Source: Pollenia angustigena
Taxonomy: Eukaryota > Arthropoda > Insecta > Diptera > Polleniidae
Reading direction: 5' to 3'
NCBI GenBank assembly: GCA_930367215.1
Contig: OV884059.1
Span: forward strand, 13,726,945-13,790,944
DNA: 64,000 nt
In this document: positions 58,111 through 64,000 of the stretch, one piece after another
Layout of the letters: each line of letters starts with the position of its first letter
How positions within the stretch are numbered: position 1 is the stretch's first letter
Program-made: the position numbers and the translations under genes
The notes under the pieces: generated by a model
Told to the model about the DNA's origin: nothing
Seen by the model: only the letters and a program-made list of their open reading frames with translations
The model's database searches: none

Positions 58111-58780
58111 GTAAGTTATTATTATTTAATTTTTCCTTCCCTTTTTCAACTGTGTATTATTTAATTCAATTTAATCAAGTAGCTCTATTTTTCTGGTTTT
58201 CCTTGTTGTGAAAAACTTATAATGAAATATTGATTTAAATTTTTAATTGAAAAATCAGGTTTATTTAACATCCGTTTCCTTTTTTCTATAGCATTTGCTT
58301 TCGTTTTCGAGTGGATTTGTTTTGGTAGTAACAAGGACTTGTTTAAAGGAAATTTACTTTGTTACTCAGCTACACATTTCCAAACATTGTTATTTTAATT
58401 ACCACCATCTCTGATGGGACAATATTTTCAACTTTCCTTTATTCCAACCTTGTGAACCTTTTTTAATGTAGTTTAAACATTTCGTCTACAATACTCTTGC
58501 TATCATCGTTACTCTCCTTGAATATTTAATGTTTGTGGATTTTATTCTTTTCGGTTGTTTTTTTTTTTTTTTTTGCCCGGAGTGAATATTTTATTTTTGA
58601 TGTGTGTTTAAGTGAATTCGTTAGTTAAACATATTCCTTTCCTGTCTTTTTTCCATTTTTTATTGTATTATTCATGGCGATAATAAAGATGAAACAGATA
58701 GAATTTTGGGAGCCATATCTATGATGAGCTTAAGTACACTTGGAGAAAAAACCAAATAAAAAATTTAATAATCCTAATCT
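58111..58780. other. Sxl: Intron after the last visible Sxl exon
   Basis: AT-rich with T20 near 58558-58575. No exon is seen. Confidence 0.5.
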
Positions 58781-58782
58781 AG

Positions 58783-59810
58783 GTTAGGTTAGGTAAGGTA
58801 AGACTAGGTTCCATGGGCAGCCATCGAGAGACAGCTCACTTGGGTCATTTATTGGTCCCTTTGTGATATCCACCGCCAATGCCCATCCTTTAGAGCAGTT
58901 ACTCAGATGGCATCACTGCAAAGTTTAACCAATTCGTCTTCCTAATGAAGAGAAGAAGCGATCTGAGTTCTATTCTAGATAGATCCTCCAAGCAGGAAAA
59001 CACCGGTTCCCCAGGTATTTTCCCTGATGCCTCGTAACCCAGGGAATTGACAAAGAATGTGAAGCACAGTCTCCTCTTCCTCCTCGTCCTGACAACTTCT
59101 ACAGAAATCATTGAATACTAGACCCATTCTTATAGCATGAGTCCCCACTGGCCAGTGCCCAGTTACAACCAATATCACTGTCCCAATTTCGTCGCTGTTA
59201 AACCTAAGGAGAGAGCTCGATCTCTGTTCATCATATACAGGCCATAGTGTCCTGAATATCGCAACTCTATAAGCCTCGCGCTTGATAAGTGACTTACAGT
59301 GAGCCATTGGAAGGCCAATGAATTGATCAATGAATATGTCATCCATGCGACCAACTTGTTTGGCCAGCCCCTCTGCTAACTGATTGCCCGGGCAGAATGA
59401 GTGCCCGGGTATCCATATTAGCATTACCCTAGAATGCTTCGCAATCTCATTTAAAGACATCGGACATTCTACAGTTAACCTAGATGTCATATAAACACCC
59501 GCTAGGGAAGCAAGGGCAGCCTTGCTGTCAGTAAATGTACGTATATCTCCCGATATGTGATACTACCTCAGCTAGTTTGCCGCCCGCCTTATAGCCGAGA
59601 TCTCCTTTCCTTGAACCATCAGTATAAACCCCTAGGGTTGGTCCATGGAAAGTGCTTACGACCGACAGTGCATTGATGTGTCGCGTACCCCGCTCCAAAG
59701 AATGGCTCCGGGGTGCAATAGTCCACCCCATCAGGGACAATCGAACATTTGATTATCCCGGCGTGTCCATAATCACGGGCCGACCAGCTGTGTCGCTGAT
59801 CCTAATCCAA
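58783..59810 (-). pseudogene. Non-LTR retrotransposon 3' fragment: RNase H domain and tail
   Basis: On the minus strand GPTLGVYTDGSRKGDLGYKA (59640-59570) starts an RNase H domain. After a frame change, SRVMLIWIPGHSFCPGNQLA followed by EGLAKQVG continues it, and CRSCQDEEEEETVLHILCQF followed by PGLRG forms the Cys/His tail. Its 3' end is followed by CCTAACCTAACCTAG repeats, a typical simple-repeat LINE tail. YTDGS is intact, but a frameshift separates the two parts near 59510-59530. It is a different copy, better preserved than 29105-29930. Confidence 0.85.
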
Positions 59811-60372
59811 GAGACTTAAAAGTTTTATGAAACCTTATTAAAGTCATTTTTGGGAATACAAAATTTTTAATTAATAAGATTTTGTTTGTCGTGCTTAATA
59901 ACCAATATTTATTTATTCTTGATAAATACACTGAAAATTATTGTTGGAGGATAATCTACGCATTGCTATGCGCACTTCACTGGTTGCTTAGGCCAGATCA
60001 TCAGTCTCCCAAATTTTTTTTAGAAAAGCCAAAGATATTAGCAAATAAAACTGCAGAGTGATTGAGAATTTCAAACACTCAAAACGTCTTATTTGCAACC
60101 ATATCAAAGTTTAAACAAAATACCAACAATAAACAGTGTGGTTATTTCGCACATCAATTGGCTGGAATTCTCCCAACATTATTTTATAGTTGTATGTGAA
60201 ACTTTTAATTTTTCCCGGTAAAATTCCACTCAACTTCCATTAATATTCAATTATTAAAACTTCCTTAGCTTAACCCGATGGATTAAAATCAACTTCCTAA
60301 ACTCATTTTCATTAAGGTTTCTGCTAAAAAATAGTGTTTATAATAATTTTTTTTCTTTTTTTAACATATACA
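59811..60372. other. AT-rich stretch
   Basis: No gene or repeat end is recognised. Confidence 0.45.
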
Positions 60373-60590
60373 GGGCTGTGCTGGAAATCGAAAACGTAAA
60401 ACGCAAGAATTTTGAAGTTGTTTTTAATACACTTTTAATCTAATTTTTATAATTTGTGTTATAAAATTCTGTTTAATACAGAAAAATTTGTATAGTATTT
60501 GTCATAAAATTCTTTTATTACAGAAATCTTATGAAAAAACGACTTTTAAAATTCTAGCGTTTTACGTTTACGATTTTCAGCACAGCCCTG
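60373..60590. mobile_element. MITE family A copy 3 (best-preserved)
   Basis: CAGGGCTGTGCTGGAAATCG followed by AAAACGTAAAACGCAAGAAT at the left, inverted at the right as ...CGATTTTCAGCACAGCCCTG. The interior is homologous to 5735 and 42589. Confidence 0.85.
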
Positions 60591-60728
60591 ATAATTTCGT
60601 TATAAAAAAATTCATTCATTCATTAATATTCACAAAATCGGTTTAAGAAATGCAATTCACAAAAACATAATTTGTTTTGATAAAATAAATAAAAACTGTA
60701 GCGTGCGGTTTGAGGCGTGCGTCACAAG

Positions 60729-61417
60729 CAGTGTTCGAAAATAAACAGTACATTCAGGTATGTGATGAAAATCGATCGATTTCAAAACGACCGTATTAAA
60801 AGGTGTGATGAATTTCGAACGATTTTAAAATCTATTTCTGAATTAAAGTCTTAAATTTTCGTTCAGAATACACTTCAGTGATATTTTCGGTTCCATCACA
60901 TACCTGATTATTTAACGTTCGGCTCACACACCCAGGGACGATATCTATTTTTTTAGTGATTGTGTAGACATACACAACCCTTAATACCGTTCGTAACTAT
61001 TTTCAAGAAAGAACCGAACATTATATAATGTTCGGTTCTTCGTTAAAAAACAGAACAATTGTAGTGATACTGTAGACAAACATATTTTAATGTTGTATAA
61101 TGTTTTTTTCGTGTGTGTATTTTGTTTTTGTAAAAATGTTTTTTTTTACCAGTTAAAAGGGACGAACATTAAAGAGCCGAACCGAACACATTGAAGTTTG
61201 TGGATTTTCAAAAAAAAACCGAACGGAATTAAATGTCCACATCTTTTGTTGAGTTTGATAAAAACAGTAATATTTTTGTGTTCGAAAGATGACTTACAGG
61301 GAAACGTTATTTTTTTTAATGATTTTCTACACAAACACTATTAGCATTTGTGTTTTCCACAAATCTACCGAACCGAACATTAAAAAAACGATATTTAGTG
61401 TTTAATTTCGAACACTG
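60729..61417. mobile_element. hAT MITE with perfect 8-bp duplication GTCACAAG
   Basis: CAGTGTTCGAAAATAAAC and GTTTAATTTCGAACACTG-type ends are inverted. GTCACAAG stands at 60721-60728 and 61418-61425. The interior has GAACCGAACATTATATAATG and further inverted ACCGAACATT words. No coding frame. Confidence 0.95.
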
Positions 61418-61669
61418 GTCACAAGGGTTCACGGCTTTTGTCCAAAAATCACAACCTTTTTTGGCTGCGAATAAGTGATTTCAGAATTCTCTTATAATCA
61501 TCTTTCTTTTAGATTTAGAATTAGACTTTGTATACCTTATGATGCAAAAAAAATACAAAAGGAGATTATTTTTATTAAAAACAAAAAAGAAATTTCTTAT
61601 ATCAAGCAACATTTATTTAATATTAGTCTGATTTTCTTGAATTTCAATTCTTGAGGATAAATTTTAAGG

Positions 61670-63061
61670 GCCGATGTTGACTATGAATAAAACACAAATT
61701 ATTTAGGAAATTATTGTCATTTCTTTTTATGTGATAATATTGGTATGGTTCGATTATGTATGGAACAAAATATGGGCCAGATGGCCGCCGCTACTTCGGC
61801 GGCACACCTCCATCCGATAGTCCAAATTGCCGTTAATGTGCCAAATTATATCATCCTTTAGCTCTTGAATTGTTGCTTGCTTATCGAGGTACACCTTTTC
61901 TTTCAAATAACCCCAAAGAAAGAAGTCCAACGGTGTCAAATCATATTATCTTGGCGGCCGATTGACATCGCCACCACGTGAGATAACACGGGCATAGAAT
62001 TTGTCGCGCAAAAGAGCCATTGTTTCGTTAGCTGTGTGGCAAGTGGCACCGTCCTGTTGAAACCACATACAGTACTTTTCGATATAGTCCATTTTGTCTG
62101 TTTATTTTGCCGCTTTAAGTTTATTTAATATAAAGTATTAACGTTATAGTCCATTGAGCGATATAAGCACATTTGCCATATATGCCATTAATCAACAGTA
62201 GTCAAAGGGAAAAGTAAAGCAAATTATAAATTATAAAAAAAATAGTCACATAAGCAAAATTTACTAAGTTCTTTTTAGTTTTCGAATCAAAAATCTATCA
62301 CAGAAAGAATTAATTAAATCATTTAATTTTTGTCATCAAATCTCTACCCTTAAAAAATTTGTTTTTGCCGTTGTTATCAGTTATGATATATCTTGTTATT
62401 GTATTGACTATTTTTTATACAGTATGCAACTCTGTTGTAAAACCATAAGCCTGATTTCGGTGTAATTTATATGAATTTTTAATTTCCTTGTTCACATAAC
62501 TTGATTATATATTCGAATGCGTCAAAGTGGCATATATGTGAATTAGCCTTATAGTCACATTAGCGATATGGTTGCAACTAAAGGGTGTGACTATAAGCGA
62601 AAAGTACTGTATCGTGTACATCCATATCTTCCAATTCGGGCCATAAAAAGTTCGTTATCATCTCACGTTTGCGAACACCATTCACAGTAACTGCCTGACC
62701 GGCCTCATTTTTTAAAAAATACGGCCCGATGATGCCGCCAGCCTACAAACCGCACCAAACAGTCGCTCTTTGTGGGTGCATTGGTTTTTCGACAATCACT
62801 CTTAGATTATCATTCGACCAAATGCGTCAATTCTGCTGAGGTGAAAATGTGCCTTATCACTGAATCAAGAAGTGCACGATATGCATTTCGATTTAAACGC
62901 CCATTTTCATAATAAGCCTGAATAACTTCAACGCGTTGCTCGATTGTGAATCTTTCCACGGTTTAATTTGAGTTAGTCTGAAATTGAGAAATGTCAAACT
63001 GAAATGCAGAAAAACCTTGATGTTTAGGTGTGGTTCACATTCAACATCGGCCCTTAAAATT
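61670..63061 (-). mobile_element. Mariner-type element with TA duplication, split by a pogo MITE
   Basis: Ends AATTTTAAGGGCCGATGTTG and CAACATCGGCCCTTAAAATT with TA on both sides (61668-61669 and 63062-63063). A minus-strand transposase remnant includes MTPLDFFLWGYLKEKVYLDK then QATIQELKDDIIWHI (C-terminal catalytic region). Further 5', parts homologous to the 63.5-kb and 48-kb copies lie at 62625-62960. Without the nested 540 bp it is about 850 bp, so it is internally deleted. Confidence 0.9.
62070..62609. mobile_element. pogo/Tigger-like MITE (CAGTACTTTTCG) nested in mariner
   Basis: CAGTACTTTTCGATATAGTC and GACTATAAGCGAAAAGTACTG (last 20 bp) are inverted, with TA on both sides (62068-62069 and 62610-62611). 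The mariner sequence AACCACATATCGT resumes across it exactly. Confidence 0.9.
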
Positions 63062-63410
63062 TAACCTTTATAATGTAAGCCATTCGCAAAACCCCCAACG
63101 GTGTTGTCCATTTTAGGATGTCCTCACTTTTTTTTAACAAAATAGTGGTCAGTTAAAAAAATTTGCAGCTAAAACTTTTGTAATCAAAGATATCAATCCA
63201 TGGAATTCCATCTTTATTTTAAAATTTACTTTTATTTTTTTCAGTGTACTGTCTTGCTGCTCTTAAAACTTTATATTTATCATTTTAATTTTTTATTTAA
63301 TATGTATTGCAAAAATAATTGTTATCATTTAATATGCATAATCAATTTTGTGCTGACAAAAAAAAAAAAAAAAGCGAAATACTCAAATTAATTACCTATA
63401 AATTTTCGTA
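63062..63410. other. AT-rich gap between two mariner copies
   Basis: No feature is supported. A run of about 14 A lies at 63360-63373. Confidence 0.45.
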
Positions 63411-64000
63411 AAGGGTGGTCCAACCAAAACGCACGGTGTTAATTGTAAATAAACCAAAAAGTTTTCAGAGAATTAACTTAATATTTTTTTATTATGATAG
63501 ATGAATTAATGACAATTATGTGTGAAACAAAATATCGCCACGTCCTCGGTGGCATAACTCTATCCGATGGTCCATATTTTCAATGACTCTGAGACATAAT
63601 TGAGGTGCAATGTCATTAATGTGCCGAATTATCTCATCCTTTAGCTCTTGAATTGTTCTTGGCTTATTGACGTACACTTTTTCTTTTAAATATCCCCAAA
63701 GAAAGAAGTTCAACGGTTTCAAATCACATGATCGTGGCGGCCAATTAACAATGCCACGACTTGAGATAACATAGCCATTGAATTTCTCGCGAAAAAGAGC
63801 CATTAAAAAAAATTTGGATTTAAAACCATAAATAGTTCAACAAAATAACCACAATACTAGCCATTGTTTCGTTAGCTGTGTGGCAAGTGACACTATCCAG
63901 TTGGAACCACATATCGTCCAGGTCCATATCCTTAATTTCTGGCCACAAGAAGTAAGTTATCTCGCGATACACGGTTACTGCTTGGACGACCTCTTTTCAA
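63411..64000 (-). mobile_element. Mariner-type element cut by the window edge
   Basis: The left end AAGGGTGGTCCAACCAAAAC follows TA. The minus-strand frame (63516-63803) reads NWPPRSCDLKPLNFFLWGYL, then KEKVYVNKPRTIQELKDEII, ending GRGDILFHT. PPRSCDLxPLxFFLWGYL is the conserved catalytic C-terminal region of mariner-type transposases, with D of SCD as the third acidic residue. The 54-bp insertion (63805-63858) interrupts the gene at the same site as in the 48-kb copy. Confidence 0.9.

Overview
This is AT-rich DNA from a higher fly, probably a calyptrate such as a blowfly or house-fly relative. The evidence is that three exons of Sex-lethal (Sxl) lie in order on the + strand, with clean splice sites and near-Drosophila protein sequence, and that all recognisable mobile DNA is of insect type. 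Sxl encodes an RNA-binding splicing regulator with two RRM domains. The window holds a 46-nt exon (28456-28501, ending ...MSHSLPSGM), the exon that begins RRM1 (52437-52760) and the exon that completes most of RRM1 (58003-58110). Exons upstream of 28 kb were not found. RRM2 and the C-terminus must lie beyond 64 kb. Only about 0.5 kb of 64 kb is therefore confident host coding sequence. The rest is intron or 5' region, much of it transposon insertions and simple repeats.

Layout. 0-7 kb: GT-rich minisatellite, mariner fragment, a Foldback-type 1.4-kb palindrome with a 9-bp target duplication, a hAT-type element, and a degenerate dispersed motif (CCTAAAAGTATGC). 7-17 kb: hAT, pogo and other MITEs, an 18-bp HindIII-site minisatellite, and repeated copies of TTCGAAGGACCAT. 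17-21 kb: retroelement-like repeat debris with a perfect 112-bp tandem duplication. 21.9-23.6 kb: a 1.1-kb AT-rich tandem duplication, one copy carrying a pogo-type MITE and the other preserving the empty site. 25-28 kb: a hAT element with transposase remnant, an 8-bp target duplication and nested insertions. 28-31 kb: the Sxl 46-nt exon, a non-LTR RNase H fragment, a mariner fragment and a candidate cassette exon. 31-36 kb: a cluster of MITEs, including a PIF/Harbinger element with a Myb/SANT-like relic. 36-52 kb: three blocks of a degenerate ~40-bp satellite built on palindromic cores, the middle block inverted. They are interrupted by Helentron-type, Academ-like, mariner, Harbinger and retroelement insertions, with triple nesting at 48-50 kb. 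52-64 kb: Sxl RRM1 exons, a Helitron with two nested insertions, another RNase H retroelement fragment, a hAT MITE and mariner copies.

No new multi-gene system was seen. The most useful leads are a candidate frame-breaking cassette exon in Sxl, at the position where Drosophila has its male-specific exon; the palindromic satellite blocks filling the same intron; two short dispersed motifs not explained by recognised transposons; and a palindromic MITE family whose arms differ between loci but still pair within each locus. Coordinates of transposons with matching target duplications are exact from the sequence. Others are approximate.
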